Positions 6,324-14,768 of a stretch of 21,845 nucleotides of DNA are shown in pieces. This stretch comes from Ruminococcaceae bacterium UBA6845 (lineage in GTDB: Bacteria; Bacillota; Clostridia; Oscillospirales; Acutalibacteraceae). The first letter of the stretch is position 1. Each line of letters opens with the position of its first letter. A program made the position numbers and the translations under genes. The DNA is taken from assembly GCA_002449395.1 (NCBI GenBank), contig DKDP01000030.1, positions 1 to 21,845 on the forward strand, given 5' to 3'. The notes under the pieces were generated by a model. That model did not search any database. It worked only from the letters and a program-made list of their open reading frames with translations, and was not told the origin of the DNA.

Positions 6324-7304
6324 GTGATTACAATGAATAAGATTGCAAAGATCCTGTCTGTTGTTCTTTCCGTATCGTTGGTAGTCGGCGTAACAGTTGC
6401 TATGCTCGTTTCTGCATTTGCCGCTAACGCTCCGACTTTCTCGCTCGGTAAGGTAAGCGAGAATGACAAGGAAGTTGTTATTTCGGTAAGCCTTGATGAA
6501 GGCAGTACTTCAAACTTCGACTTCCAGCTCACCGCTAAGGAAGGCTACACTCTGACATCTATTGACAGAAGCTCGGATTTCAAGGCTTTCCTTGTTGATT
6601 GCACAACACAGGCTTTCACTGCTAACCCCAAGAACGGTAAGGTTGGCGGATCCTTTGTTCCTGCTTGCAATGTAAACGGCGTGTTGCTTACATTCACATT
6701 TACAAAGGCATCGGCTAAGGAAGCCGCTCCGAGTGATTTCACACTTGTCTTTGAGACTTGCGGAAATGACAAGGGCGAGAAGGTTACTCCGAAGATCGTG
6801 AATAACATTCCCGAGCCGGTAACAGAGAAGCCGACAGAGGCTCCGACTGAGAAACCGACAGAGAAGCCGACGGAAGCTCCGACAGAGAAGCCGACGGAAG
6901 CTCCGACAGAGAAGCCGACAGAAGCTCCGACAGAGAAGCCGACAGAGGCTCCGACCGAGAAGCCGACAGAGGCTCCGACAGAAGCTCCGACAGAGAAGCC
7001 GACAGAGGCTCCGACAGAAGCTCCGACAGAGGCTCCGACAGAGGCTCCCACAGAAGCTCCGACAGAGGCTCCGACAGAGAAGCCGACAGAGGCTCCGACA
7101 TCAGCTGCTGATGATTCAACAACAAAGGCTGATGACGATGCAACAACAGTTGCACCGGATACAACAACCGCTGCTGATTCAACAAACAACGGTGATGTTG
7201 TTAACCCGGAGACCGGCGACCGTCTTACAGCCACGGCAGCCGTTGTTTCTCTTCTTGCTATCAGCGGTGCAGCAGTAGTTGCACTTCGCAAGAAGGAAGA
7301 CTAA
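6324..7304 (+). CDS. Cell-wall-anchored protein with one cohesin-like domain and E(K/A)PT linker
   Basis: 326-residue surface protein. The signal peptide covers about residues 1-34 (LVSAFAAN). Residues 36-165 form a beta-rich domain that resembles a cohesin: FSLGKVSENDKEVVISVSLD, a GKVGGSFVPACNVNGVLLTFTFT stretch, and an ending F-x-x-C-x-N-D-x-G-x-x-V-T-P-x-I-V-N. Residues 168-259 are 23 consecutive E(K/A)PT tetrapeptides, a typical wall-spanning linker. A Thr/Asp/Ala-rich segment leads to NPETGD at 294-299, a hydrophobic helix at about 301-321 and the tail RKKED, which together form a sortase sorting signal of the NPxTG type. The GTG at 6324 is six bases from AAGGAG; ATG 6333 is 15 bases away and TTG 6321 only three. 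It follows a dockerin gene and may serve as its cell-surface receptor. The cohesin assignment is by eye only. Confidence 0.75.
   Translation: MITMNKIAKILSVVLSVSLVVGVTVAMLVSAFAANAPTFSLGKVSENDKEVVISVSLDEGSTSNFDFQLTAKEGYTLTSIDRSSDFKAFLVDCTTQAFTANPKNGKVGGSFVPACNVNGVLLTFTFTKASAKEAAPSDFTLVFETCGNDKGEKVTPKIVNNIPEPVTEKPTEAPTEKPTEKPTEAPTEKPTEAPTEKPTEAPTEKPTEAPTEKPTEAPTEAPTEKPTEAPTEAPTEAPTEAPTEAPTEAPTEKPTEAPTSAADDSTTKADDDATTVAPDTTTAADSTNNGDVVNPETGDRLTATAAVVSLLAISGAAVVALRKKED
6825..7100 (+). repeat. In-frame 12-base tandem repeat (23 units) in the wall-anchored protein
   Basis: The DNA consists of 23 units of the form GAG-(AAG or GCT)-CCG-ACA with few substitutions. It encodes nine EKPT and fourteen EAPT units. 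The unit is a multiple of three, so copy-number change by slippage or recombination would alter linker length without a frameshift. Confidence 0.95.
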
Positions 7305-7312
7305 TAAAAAAA

Positions 7313-7339
7313 TAAGGATTTATTCCGGATAAATCCTTA
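7313..7339 (+). other. Perfect hairpin just after the wall-anchored protein
   Basis: TAAGGATTTAT and ATAAATCCTTA form an 11-base-pair stem with a five-base loop, nine bases past the stop codon. No T-run follows, so it probably protects the 3' end or assists the terminator that comes next. Confidence 0.6.
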
Positions 7340-7355
7340 CTGAAATTTAACGCCC

Positions 7356-7399
7356 CCACACAAGCCTATGGGCGTACGGCTTGTGTGGTTTTTCTTTTT
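7356..7399 (+). terminator. Strong intrinsic terminator of the cohesin-like gene
   Basis: CCACACAAGCC (7356-7366) pairs with GGCTTGTGTGG (7378-7388) over an 11-base loop, followed by TTTTTCTTTTT. A smaller GCTC/GAGC hairpin with a T-run follows at about 7403-7425. Confidence 0.9.
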
Positions 7400-7479
7400 C
7401 AGGCTCTCACGGAGCTTCTTTTTTTATTTTATGAAAAAGTCGGGAAAATATTACAAAACCTACTTTATACGGTGCAGAA

Positions 7480-7523
7480 AACCCGCTTCTCTTATCTTAT
7501 GACAAGAGAGGCGGGTTATTTTT
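7480..7523. terminator. Terminator of the DMT transporter gene, possibly bidirectional
   Basis: AACCCGC (7480-7486) pairs with GCGGGTT (7511-7517), and CTCTT with AAGAG inside it. T-runs lie on both sides: TATTTTTA on the plus strand and GTTTTC on the minus strand. It abuts the stop of the leftward transporter gene. Bases 7425-7480 hold nothing else that I recognise. Confidence 0.75.
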
Positions 7524-8391
7524 ATTCCGCACGTTTTTTGTTGTAGAAGAACATTGCTACGCCGGCGCCGCAGATCAGGATATATCCGAGTATGCTGAGC
7601 CAATCGGGAATATCGCCGAAAACGAAGAAGCCGAGCACGGCGGCGAAGATGACCTGCGTATAATCGTAGACGGAAATTTCTCTTGCGGGCGCACAGATAT
7701 ATGCTTTCGTTATGCCGAGCTGTCCGACGCAGGCGAACGTACCTGCAAGGATGAGATACAGAAGCTGCAAGCCGCTCATATGCTCATATTCGACGATGAG
7801 AAACGGCAGACACAGAAGGCACGAAAATGCCGAGAAGAAGAACACAATTCGGCGGCTGTTTTCCTGTTTCTTTCCGAGACGGCGGACAAAGGTGTACGCA
7901 ATTCCGGCACCCATACCGCCTATAAGTCCCGCAACCGCCGGCAGAACCTGCGGATTGTCAAATCCGGGCTTGATGATGAACAGACTGCCGACAAAGGCAA
8001 CCGCAACACCGATTATCTGAGCAATTTTCGGCTTTTCTTTCAGCAGAAAGATTGAAAAAACGATCGCAAAGAAAGGGGAGAGCTTGTTGAGCATATTCGC
8101 ATCCGAAAGATTCAGCTTGCCGAGAGCATAAAAGTTGCAAAGCAATCCCATTGTGCCGAAGAAGCTCCTGCCTAACAGGTCGGGTATGTGCTCCTTCGGC
8201 GGTATGAAGCTGACCTTTTCACGGATCATCATTATAAAAATGAAGATGAGGGCGACGAAATTTCTGAAAAATGCCTTTTGAAATGCGGGCAGGTCACCTG
8301 CCAGCTTGACGAACAGCGACATCATTGCGAAGCCAAAAGCCGCCGTCAAAATATAAATTATTCCTTTTGATTTTTGACTGATTTTTGCCAT
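7522..8391 (-). CDS. DMT-superfamily transporter with two EamA domains
   Basis: 289-residue membrane protein with about ten hydrophobic helices in two EamA halves, the usual length for the drug/metabolite transporter superfamily. Typical features are the first helix GIIYILTAAFGFAMMSLFVKLA, the FRNFVALIF motif of helix 2, and the L-L-K-E-K-P loop after the fourth helix. The second half has AGTFACVGQLGITKAY and ends in helix AVLGFFVFGDIPDW and a basic tail YNKKRAE. The substrate cannot be deduced; relatives export metabolites, amino acids or drugs. The ATG at 8391 has only a weak AAGAG site. It is a single gene with its own promoter and terminator, and it diverges from the GntR operon. Confidence 0.9.
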   Translation of the reverse strand: MAKISQKSKGIIYILTAAFGFAMMSLFVKLAGDLPAFQKAFFRNFVALIFIFIMMIREKVSFIPPKEHIPDLLGRSFFGTMGLLCNFYALGKLNLSDANMLNKLSPFFAIVFSIFLLKEKPKIAQIIGVAVAFVGSLFIIKPGFDNPQVLPAVAGLIGGMGAGIAYTFVRRLGKKQENSRRIVFFFSAFSCLLCLPFLIVEYEHMSGLQLLYLILAGTFACVGQLGITKAYICAPAREISVYDYTQVIFAAVLGFFVFGDIPDWLSILGYILICGAGVAMFFYNKKRAE

Positions 8392-8424
8392 ATATAATCT
8401 CTTTTTCTTTTTTATTTCAACATT

Positions 8425-8452
8425 ATTATAGTCAAAGCTCTTACAATGTCAA
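8425..8452 (-). promoter_or_regulatory. Promoter of the DMT transporter gene
   Basis: Reading leftward, TTGACA (8452-8447), a 16-base spacer and TATAAT (8430-8425), about 34 bases before the start codon. Confidence 0.8.
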
Positions 8453-8482
8453 GTGGGACAAAAATATTTTTTAAAATTACTA

Positions 8483-8511
8483 TTGACTTTTTTCCTAATT
8501 AATGCTATTAT
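8483..8511 (+). promoter_or_regulatory. Promoter of the GntR-ABC operon
   Basis: TTGACT (8483-8488), a 17-base spacer and TATTAT (8506-8511). The dyad at 8514-8540 starts two bases after the -10 box. Confidence 0.8.
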
Positions 8512-8513
8512 GC

Positions 8514-8540
8514 AAGTGTGATAGTACAGATATCACACTT
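8514..8540. promoter_or_regulatory. Operator dyad at the GntR-ABC operon start
   Basis: AAGTGTGATA (8514-8523) and TATCACACTT (8531-8540) are perfect ten-base inverted repeats with a seven-base spacer. They cover the expected transcription start. This is the arrangement expected for an autorepressing YtrA-type GntR protein encoded just downstream. Confidence 0.8.
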
Positions 8541-8565
8541 AATACACCCGAAAGAAGGTGATACC

Positions 8566-8943
8566 ATGTTTGAGATCGACTCCAGGAGCAGGATACCGAT
8601 CTACGAACAGATCAAGAACCAACTGATAACGTGTATCCGTCTCGGCATCTACAAGGCGGATGAGCAGCTCCCGTCTATCAGGTCGGTTTCACTTCAGACG
8701 GGTATCAATGTTAACACGGTCAAGCGGGCATTCGCAGACCTTGAGGACGAGGGAATTATCTACACTCTTGTCGGCAGGGGAAGCTTTGTTTCAGCCGACG
8801 CCGCAGACAACACATCAATAGCCGAAAAGGCACTTAAGGACATTGAACCCGACATTCGATCGCTCAAATCTAAGGGAGTTTCAAAGGACTCGGTGATTGA
8901 GCTTATCAACAGAATTTATGAGGAGGAAAAACAAAATGATTGA
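8566..8943 (+). CDS. GntR-family repressor, YtrA type
   Basis: 125-residue transcription repressor. An N-terminal GntR winged helix (about 8-76) shows RIPIYEQIKNQL, the LPSIRSVSLQTGINVNTVKRAFADLEDEGI core and the wing VGRGSFV. A short two-helix C-terminal region (about 84-122) is typical of the YtrA subfamily, which lacks a ligand domain and usually controls its own ABC transporter operon. The ATG at 8566 follows AGAAGGTGA; the longer start at 8518 would lie inside the operator and is rejected. Its stop overlaps the ABC ATPase start by eight bases. The operator at 8514-8540 is its likely target. The inducer is unknown. Confidence 0.92.
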   Translation: MFEIDSRSRIPIYEQIKNQLITCIRLGIYKADEQLPSIRSVSLQTGINVNTVKRAFADLEDEGIIYTLVGRGSFVSADAADNTSIAEKALKDIEPDIRSLKSKGVSKDSVIELINRIYEEEKQND

Positions 8944-9835
8944 GATAAATAATATAACAAAAACATTCGACGGCTATACGGCGATAAAGGATCTTTCTTT
9001 TTCGGTCGGTGAATCCTCTCTTTACGGACTTGTCGGTTACAACGGAGCAGGCAAAACGACGCTTCTGAAAATTATTGCGGGAGTTTATCTGCCCGACAGC
9101 GGCGACGTAAAGCTCAACGGACAGAGCCTTTTTACGCACCCGGAGCTTAAAACCGATCTTTTCTATGTTCCGGATGATCTGTATTTCGGGCTCGGCTCGT
9201 CGATGAACTCGATGGCGAAATTTTACAAAGGCTTTCATCCGAATTTCTGCGTGGACACGTTCAATAAATTGACGGGACTTTTCGGACTTGACCCGAAAAA
9301 GAAACTGATCGGATTTTCAAAGGGTATGCAGAGACAGGCGGAAATGATACTCGGCTTGTCGTGCCTGCCGAAGGTTATTCTCCTTGACGAATCGTTTGAC
9401 GGACTTGACCCGGCAAAGAGAAATCTGACGAAAAAAATTCTCCTTGACTATATGGCGGAAAAGGAATGTTCGATCATCATCTCGTCACATAACCTCCACG
9501 AGCTTGCCGATATGTGCGACCACATCGCTCTCATTAACGGTCAGACAATTGCAATGAACTGTGCCGTCGATGATATAAACGGCTCTCGCTGTAAGTTCCG
9601 CCTTGCTTTCAAGGAGGAGGTTGACCGAGAGGCGTTCGGCGATCTCAAGATTAAAAATTTCAAAAAGGACGGCAAGATAATCACCTTTACTGTTTCGGAA
9701 AATGTCGAAAAAGCGCAGGAAATTATCAACTCTCTTAACCCGGTTCTCTGCGAACGTTTCCCGCTTTCGCTCGAAGAAATTTTCCTTGAAGAGATGGAGG
9801 ATACGGATTATGACTTTGAAAAGATCTTCTCGTGA
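8936..9835 (+). CDS. ABC transporter ATP-binding protein (YtrB-like)
   Basis: 299-residue cytosolic ATPase that would power the two permeases downstream. Walker A is GYNGAGKTT at 34-42. The signature is the degenerate FSKGM at 127-131. Walker B is VILLDE at 147-152, followed by SFDGLDP, and the switch histidine is H185 in SSHNLHEL. VPDD at about 78-81 stands where many families have the Q-loop glutamine. A C-terminal region of about 90 residues follows the nucleotide-binding domain. The ATG at 8936 is nine bases from AGGAGG (8921-8926). It overlaps the repressor gene at its start and the first permease by 26 bases at its end, so translation of the three genes is probably coupled. Confidence 0.93.
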   Translation: MIEINNITKTFDGYTAIKDLSFSVGESSLYGLVGYNGAGKTTLLKIIAGVYLPDSGDVKLNGQSLFTHPELKTDLFYVPDDLYFGLGSSMNSMAKFYKGFHPNFCVDTFNKLTGLFGLDPKKKLIGFSKGMQRQAEMILGLSCLPKVILLDESFDGLDPAKRNLTKKILLDYMAEKECSIIISSHNLHELADMCDHIALINGQTIAMNCAVDDINGSRCKFRLAFKEEVDREAFGDLKIKNFKKDGKIITFTVSENVEKAQEIINSLNPVLCERFPLSLEEIFLEEMEDTDYDFEKIFS

Positions 9836-12221
9836 TCCTTTTGCGTCAATGTTTTGGGACTCGGTCGAAAAGGTTTTATTCGTTCCGATTCTGACGCTTG
9901 CGATATTTTTGATCCACACGGTAATAAGCATCACCTCACTGCTCGTTGAGGGCGGAGTGGACGGTCATCAGATATATGAGAAGGTCGGCACGGTAAACGT
10001 AGGCTTTTTCTGGGACAGGATAATTACCGCACCTATCACAAGTATTCTTATCTTTCTCGGCGGCGTCATCGCCGCAATAGTTCTCTTCTCCTTTACATCG
10101 AGCAAGAAGAAATGCAATGTGATTTTTTCGCTCGGACTGAGCAGAAAGAACATCTTTCTCGCAAAGTATTTAGGCGGCATTGCACCATTTGCGATCGCAA
10201 TAATTATTTCGGCACTGCTTGAAATCTTTTCAAACCTTATTAAAGGCTTCACGGTCGGCTTGCCGACAATCCGTTTGGCGCTGTTGGTGGTAATCACTAT
10301 GATCGCCATATACACCCTCGCCTTTTCGATAGTTGCGGTGGCACTTGCATTCTCGGGCAATATTGTTGAGGCAGGTGTTTTCTCCGTGATTCTCGGCGTT
10401 TTTCCGAATATGTTCGGCTTGTTTTTCGGAATAATGCGCGGAATTTTCACTTACGGCGGAGTTGAGGTATATGAGGGCAAATGGAACTTTTTCAGTCCGT
10501 TTTTGTCATTGCTCTTTATGCGCTACGGTGAAGGCTATGGCACGGTCATCGGCTCATCAAATTTTCTCTACAATCTATACACGGGAGCCGAAAAGATAAC
10601 TGTTTATGACTGGTCGGGAGCGTTGATGGCTTTGCTTTATTCGGCGGTAATTCTGGCAATAGCTCTTCTTGCCTTTCCAAAGCGCAGGAATGAGATCAGC
10701 GGATATTTCGGCAGAGCAAGAGGACTCAACGAAATTTGCGGAGCAATGGCGGCGCTTTACCTCTCGCTCATTCCCCTATACAGGCTGAAGGACAGCAGAG
10801 CAAGCGGCATTGTGATCTTCTTCATATTTATGATCACCTTTGCGTTCGGCTATATTGTTTTCAGGTTCATTTTCGGCTACAAGAGAAAAAAAGTTATGGT
10901 ACAGTCGGCGAAGCGAATAGTCGCCTACACAATAGCCTTTGCCGTAATTACGGGTATTTTCTCAACGGGACTTTTTGGCTATTCCTCATACGTTCCCGAT
11001 GCGAAGAATGTTGCGAGTGTCAGCATATCGTTGGAGCTTATAAATCCTTATGCGAGCGTTGAACTCGATGCAGTCTCGGACGGAGATTTTGGCTATACGC
11101 CTATGATAAGCAGAACTGCCTCGGCCTACGATAACCAAACGGGCGATACGTTCTTCCTCGGAACAGGCTATTACTCATCTATTTACCCGAACTTTGCAAC
11201 CTATGACAAAGAAGAAATAAAGAAGATTGTAGAAGCTCACAAGGCTCTTGCCAAGGAGGGAAAGCTAAAGCCAAATGACGATAATGTCTGCGGCTACGGC
11301 TTTACGATCGACTACACTATGCGTGACGGCAGAGGGGTAAACCGTAGCTACAGAACGGCAAGCCTTGAAAGTGCAATCAAGCTGCTCGGTCTTTCCGACC
11401 TTTCCGAGATCAAAAGTAATGTTGAAACATATTTCTACAATGGTCCTGATTTTGCAGATGAAAACGGTCCCTCGGATTTCTATAACAGCTTTTGCCTTTA
11501 CTCAAAGGACTTTAAAACGCGCAAATACTTTACTGAATTTCCGAATGGATTTATTACTGCCGTCAGAGCGGATCTCAGGAGGCTGACGGCTCAGCAGATA
11601 TTTTTCCACAAGCCGGAGGATGAGCTTGGAGTTATCAGCTTTGCCTCCGTAAGTACTGAAAACTTTCTGGAAATCGACGAAGTGCTTGACGACAGCGGCA
11701 TAATCTACAATGCCGATACTCATGAGGTCACAGGAAATATCAAGGACAGAATGAAAAATTCTGCCATAGATGCGGACGTTATTTCAACTTCATGGGGCAA
11801 ATGTGTTATTGTGACAAAGGATATGACGAACACGGTCAAGTTCCTTACTGACAACAACCTTATGCAGTATTTTAAATCCACTGCAACGGCTGACGATGTG
11901 AAAAAAGTCAAGTTTGCAACAAGAGCCGAATCTGTCGGAATGAAAAATGCCGATATGCTTCCGATCTTTGCATCGGGCTATGTGACCGCCGAATATGTAA
12001 AAGAAAAGAAGGATTTCCGTGAAACGCAGGATCATCTTTTCGCTCAGCACGGCGGCAATTCGACAGAGGATAAAACCACAATTCAAACAGTGCTTGACAA
12101 CGCTCTGCTCTACGGCTACAACGGCAACGATGACCGTGTGGTTGAGGTCACATACAATGACGGTTCGATCGCAACCTATGCAATCAAGGCGGACGTTTAC
12201 AACAAGCTGAATATAAAATAA
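9810..12221 (+). CDS. Large ABC permease with external C-terminal domain (first paralogue)
   Basis: 803-residue membrane protein. Its N-terminal half (about 1-390) holds eight or more hydrophobic helices, including VLFVPILTLAIFLIHTVI, ILIFLGGVIAAIVLFSF and LIVFRFIF-type segments. A cytosolic CNVIFSLGLSRKNIFLAKYLGG loop, as in ABC-2 or YtrC/D-type permeases, lies between helices. After the last helix (GLFGYSSYVPDAKN) about 400 residues appear to be extracytoplasmic. Conserved blocks shared with the next gene include FFHKPEDELGVISF, MTNTVKFLTDN, ATRAES and LLYGYNGNDDRVVEV. It may match the family I remember as DUF6449. The ATG at 9810 is nine bases from GGAGG; the frame is open upstream to 9702, but only because it overlaps the ATPase gene. 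Its substrate and the role of the external domain are unknown. Confidence 0.88.
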   Translation: MTLKRSSRDPFASMFWDSVEKVLFVPILTLAIFLIHTVISITSLLVEGGVDGHQIYEKVGTVNVGFFWDRIITAPITSILIFLGGVIAAIVLFSFTSSKKKCNVIFSLGLSRKNIFLAKYLGGIAPFAIAIIISALLEIFSNLIKGFTVGLPTIRLALLVVITMIAIYTLAFSIVAVALAFSGNIVEAGVFSVILGVFPNMFGLFFGIMRGIFTYGGVEVYEGKWNFFSPFLSLLFMRYGEGYGTVIGSSNFLYNLYTGAEKITVYDWSGALMALLYSAVILAIALLAFPKRRNEISGYFGRARGLNEICGAMAALYLSLIPLYRLKDSRASGIVIFFIFMITFAFGYIVFRFIFGYKRKKVMVQSAKRIVAYTIAFAVITGIFSTGLFGYSSYVPDAKNVASVSISLELINPYASVELDAVSDGDFGYTPMISRTASAYDNQTGDTFFLGTGYYSSIYPNFATYDKEEIKKIVEAHKALAKEGKLKPNDDNVCGYGFTIDYTMRDGRGVNRSYRTASLESAIKLLGLSDLSEIKSNVETYFYNGPDFADENGPSDFYNSFCLYSKDFKTRKYFTEFPNGFITAVRADLRRLTAQQIFFHKPEDELGVISFASVSTENFLEIDEVLDDSGIIYNADTHEVTGNIKDRMKNSAIDADVISTSWGKCVIVTKDMTNTVKFLTDNNLMQYFKSTATADDVKKVKFATRAESVGMKNADMLPIFASGYVTAEYVKEKKDFRETQDHLFAQHGGNSTEDKTTIQTVLDNALLYGYNGNDDRVVEVTYNDGSIATYAIKADVYNKLNIK

Positions 12222-12233
12222 GGAGGAAAAGCT

Positions 12234-14744
12234 ATGAAAAACCAAAAAACGGCGGCAGGATCCTTTTCGGCGCTGTTCAGAAACACTTGTAAAAGAACCT
12301 GCTTCGTTCCGATAATTACATTTCTTTTGCTGTTCATTTCAACGCTGTCCAATTATATTAAAATAAAAGCATTCAATACTTTTGATGGAGCGCAATTTGT
12401 AAAGGAAAGATATTTCGGATTCTTCTGGAACGACGTTTATCATACGGGTGTGTCCCTGGCGGAAGTGCTGATTATAATCGGTGCAGTGCTCGCCGGAATA
12501 ATCGCTTTCTCATTCGCACAAAGCAAGAAGCAATGCAATGTTATTTTCTCGCTCGGTATGAGCAGAAAGAAAATTTTTCTCGCAAAATATCTCGGGGGAC
12601 TTCTCCCGTTCTGCATAGCGGTAATTATAGCGGCGTTCTTCGAGCTTGTGGCTGTGTTCAGCGTCGGATACACGCTGAATGTGCCGATAATCAAGATAGC
12701 GGTATACTATGTTGTCTCTTTCATAGGTATTTACGCTCTCTCGTTCACAATAACCTCGGCGGCGATTGCCTATTCGGGCAATATTGTTGAGGGACTGATA
12801 TTTACCGCAATAATTGCGGCGTTCCCGATGGCGGCAGGTGTACTCTTCGGTGAAATGAGAGGTTTATATACCCTTGGCGGAATAAGCGTTTATGAGGGCG
12901 AATGGAATTTCTTCAGCCCGTATTTTCATATGTTCAGATATATGAACGGTGGCGGATACGAAGTGCCCGACAAATATGCCGAGGTTGTGGAGAGCTTTAT
13001 AGGCGTATATCAGAGCTATTTCACATTCAATGCCGACGGAACTCCGTTTTATAATCTTAGAATCACGGATTATTCGGGCGCGATAATGGATATTATCTAT
13101 GCCGCAATAATTTTTGTCATCGCTTTCCTCGCTTTTTCAAAGCGCAAGAATGAGATCAGCGGCTCGTTCGGCAGGGCAAAGGGTCTCAACGAAATCTGTG
13201 CGGTGTTTGTCGGAATGTATGTTATGATGTACGGAATGTTCGGCGTTCTCCATGGAATGTTCAATTTTGAAAAAGGAAACTTCCTGGCATTTATCTGTTC
13301 AATCGGATTCTTCATTGTTCCGTACTTCATCTTTAAAATGATATTCGGCAGCAAACGCAAAATGATACTGAAATCAATGCTCAAGAGGATACCGAGCTAT
13401 ATTGTTGCAATAGCGATATTTACAACGATTTTCTCGTCGGGACTTTTCGGCTATGCTTCAAAAATTCCCGATGCCGAGGATGTTGAGTCGATCGAATTTG
13501 CTTCGGTTATTTCCAATCCGTACAGCACCGTAAACAATCGTGACGCACTTCACCGTGCACCCGCTTACGGATATGCGTCAATGGAAAGCTATTCCGGATA
13601 TACCAGGAGCGGAGGAATGGATCTGTTCTCTTACGGCAGCGGTTATCAGAGCTCATATTATCCCGAGTATTCCGTTGACGATGAGGAAACAATCCGCAGA
13701 CTTATCGAAATTCACAGGAGCTTCGTTCAAAAGGGTAATATCAAAAGCAATGCGTCCGATTCCTGCGCAATGAATTTCCAGATAATATACACGCTCAAAA
13801 ACGGCAAGAAAATTAAGCGTTACTACACCAAGACTACGGAAGAAAACGCAAAGAGAATTATGGGGCTCAGCGACACAATTGTCGAAAAGAGCGGAATCAG
13901 CAGCTTTTTTGCGGACGAGGTCAGCGACGGCGACAGCGAGCTTGTTGATGCAGTTGCGGCTGAATTGAATCCGTACAATTATTTCTATCTCTACTCAAAG
14001 CATCTCAAGGAAAGCCAACGCTGCGGAATGATCACCGATGAGCTGAAAAGGGCTGTTCTCACCGATCTTGAAAACCAGACAGCGGATGATCTCTTCTTCC
14101 ATAAGCCGGAGGATGAGCTGGGGGTTATCAGCTTCGGAATGGACACAACCTTGAGCGAATATCTCCCCGATAACTACTACACAAACGAACAGGGCGACGT
14201 TGTCAACGACGAAACGGGCGAGATAATAGATTATAAAGCGTTAGTGACAAAGGCGGCGAAACAATCGCTTGCGTTAACCGATCTTACCGCAAACGCTATG
14301 GGATATATTCCGAAGTCGTTTGTTATAACCAAGTCGATGACAAACACCGTTAAGTATCTCACCGATAACGGATATATGAAGTATTTGGAATCGAAGATCA
14401 CGGCGAGCGATGTCAAGAGTATGAAGCTGTGCACAAGGGCGGAATCGCTCAATAAGAGCAACGCAGATGTGATCCCGCTGTTCTCGGGCGGATATAACAC
14501 CGTTGCGGATATAAAGGAATCCGACAAATTGAGTGAGCAAGATCTGCATTTGGATTATCATTATATCAAAACGAATGTTGCGAACGAGATCACAAGCAAG
14601 TCGACAATTCAAAAGGTTCTTGATAATTCGTTCCTCTACGGCTACTGCGGCAACGACTACCGCATTGCGGAAATTACGTTCAACGACGGCTCAATCGCAA
14701 CCTATTGCATCACGGGCGAGGTCTATGAAAAGCTGATGAAGTGA
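12234..14744 (+). CDS. Large ABC permease with external C-terminal domain (second paralogue)
   Basis: 836-residue paralogue of the preceding permease with the same layout. Several helices occupy about 1-405, with the near-identical loop QCNVIFSLGMSRKKIFLAKY. A KRKNEISGSFGRAKGLNEIC segment precedes the last helices. An external domain of about 430 residues repeats the blocks FFHKPEDELGVISF, MTNTVKYLTDNGYMKY, CTRAES and FLYGYCGNDYRIAEITFNDG. It is slightly longer, with extra residues in the membrane half (about 240-265) and in the external domain. The ATG at 12234 is seven bases from AGGAGG, 12 bases after the previous stop. The pair probably forms a heterodimeric channel driven by the single ATPase. 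No intrinsic terminator with a T-run was found immediately after it. Confidence 0.88.
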   Translation: MKNQKTAAGSFSALFRNTCKRTCFVPIITFLLLFISTLSNYIKIKAFNTFDGAQFVKERYFGFFWNDVYHTGVSLAEVLIIIGAVLAGIIAFSFAQSKKQCNVIFSLGMSRKKIFLAKYLGGLLPFCIAVIIAAFFELVAVFSVGYTLNVPIIKIAVYYVVSFIGIYALSFTITSAAIAYSGNIVEGLIFTAIIAAFPMAAGVLFGEMRGLYTLGGISVYEGEWNFFSPYFHMFRYMNGGGYEVPDKYAEVVESFIGVYQSYFTFNADGTPFYNLRITDYSGAIMDIIYAAIIFVIAFLAFSKRKNEISGSFGRAKGLNEICAVFVGMYVMMYGMFGVLHGMFNFEKGNFLAFICSIGFFIVPYFIFKMIFGSKRKMILKSMLKRIPSYIVAIAIFTTIFSSGLFGYASKIPDAEDVESIEFASVISNPYSTVNNRDALHRAPAYGYASMESYSGYTRSGGMDLFSYGSGYQSSYYPEYSVDDEETIRRLIEIHRSFVQKGNIKSNASDSCAMNFQIIYTLKNGKKIKRYYTKTTEENAKRIMGLSDTIVEKSGISSFFADEVSDGDSELVDAVAAELNPYNYFYLYSKHLKESQRCGMITDELKRAVLTDLENQTADDLFFHKPEDELGVISFGMDTTLSEYLPDNYYTNEQGDVVNDETGEIIDYKALVTKAAKQSLALTDLTANAMGYIPKSFVITKSMTNTVKYLTDNGYMKYLESKITASDVKSMKLCTRAESLNKSNADVIPLFSGGYNTVADIKESDKLSEQDLHLDYHYIKTNVANEITSKSTIQKVLDNSFLYGYCGNDYRIAEITFNDGSIATYCITGEVYEKLMK

Positions 14745-14768
14745 GTTTATCGGAGCGGAATTAATCTT

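Noticed and set aside
6825..7100. Short regular repeats as a possible CRISPR array
   Set aside because: Units are 12 bases, contiguous and in frame with no spacers; they encode a linker.
6545..7291. Long minus-strand frame coding GASVGFSVG-type repeats (248 codons)
   Set aside because: It is the antisense shadow of the E(K/A)PT array; low complexity, no ribosome site, and it lies opposite a gene with signal peptide and wall anchor.
8518..8565. Longer start of the GntR repressor
   Set aside because: It would fall at the predicted transcription start and within the operator dyad, with no ribosome site.
9702..9809. 36-codon N-terminal extension of the first large permease
   Set aside because: It lies wholly inside the ATPase gene, is unusually Arg/Lys/Ser rich and has no ribosome site; ATG 9810 has GGAGG at good spacing.
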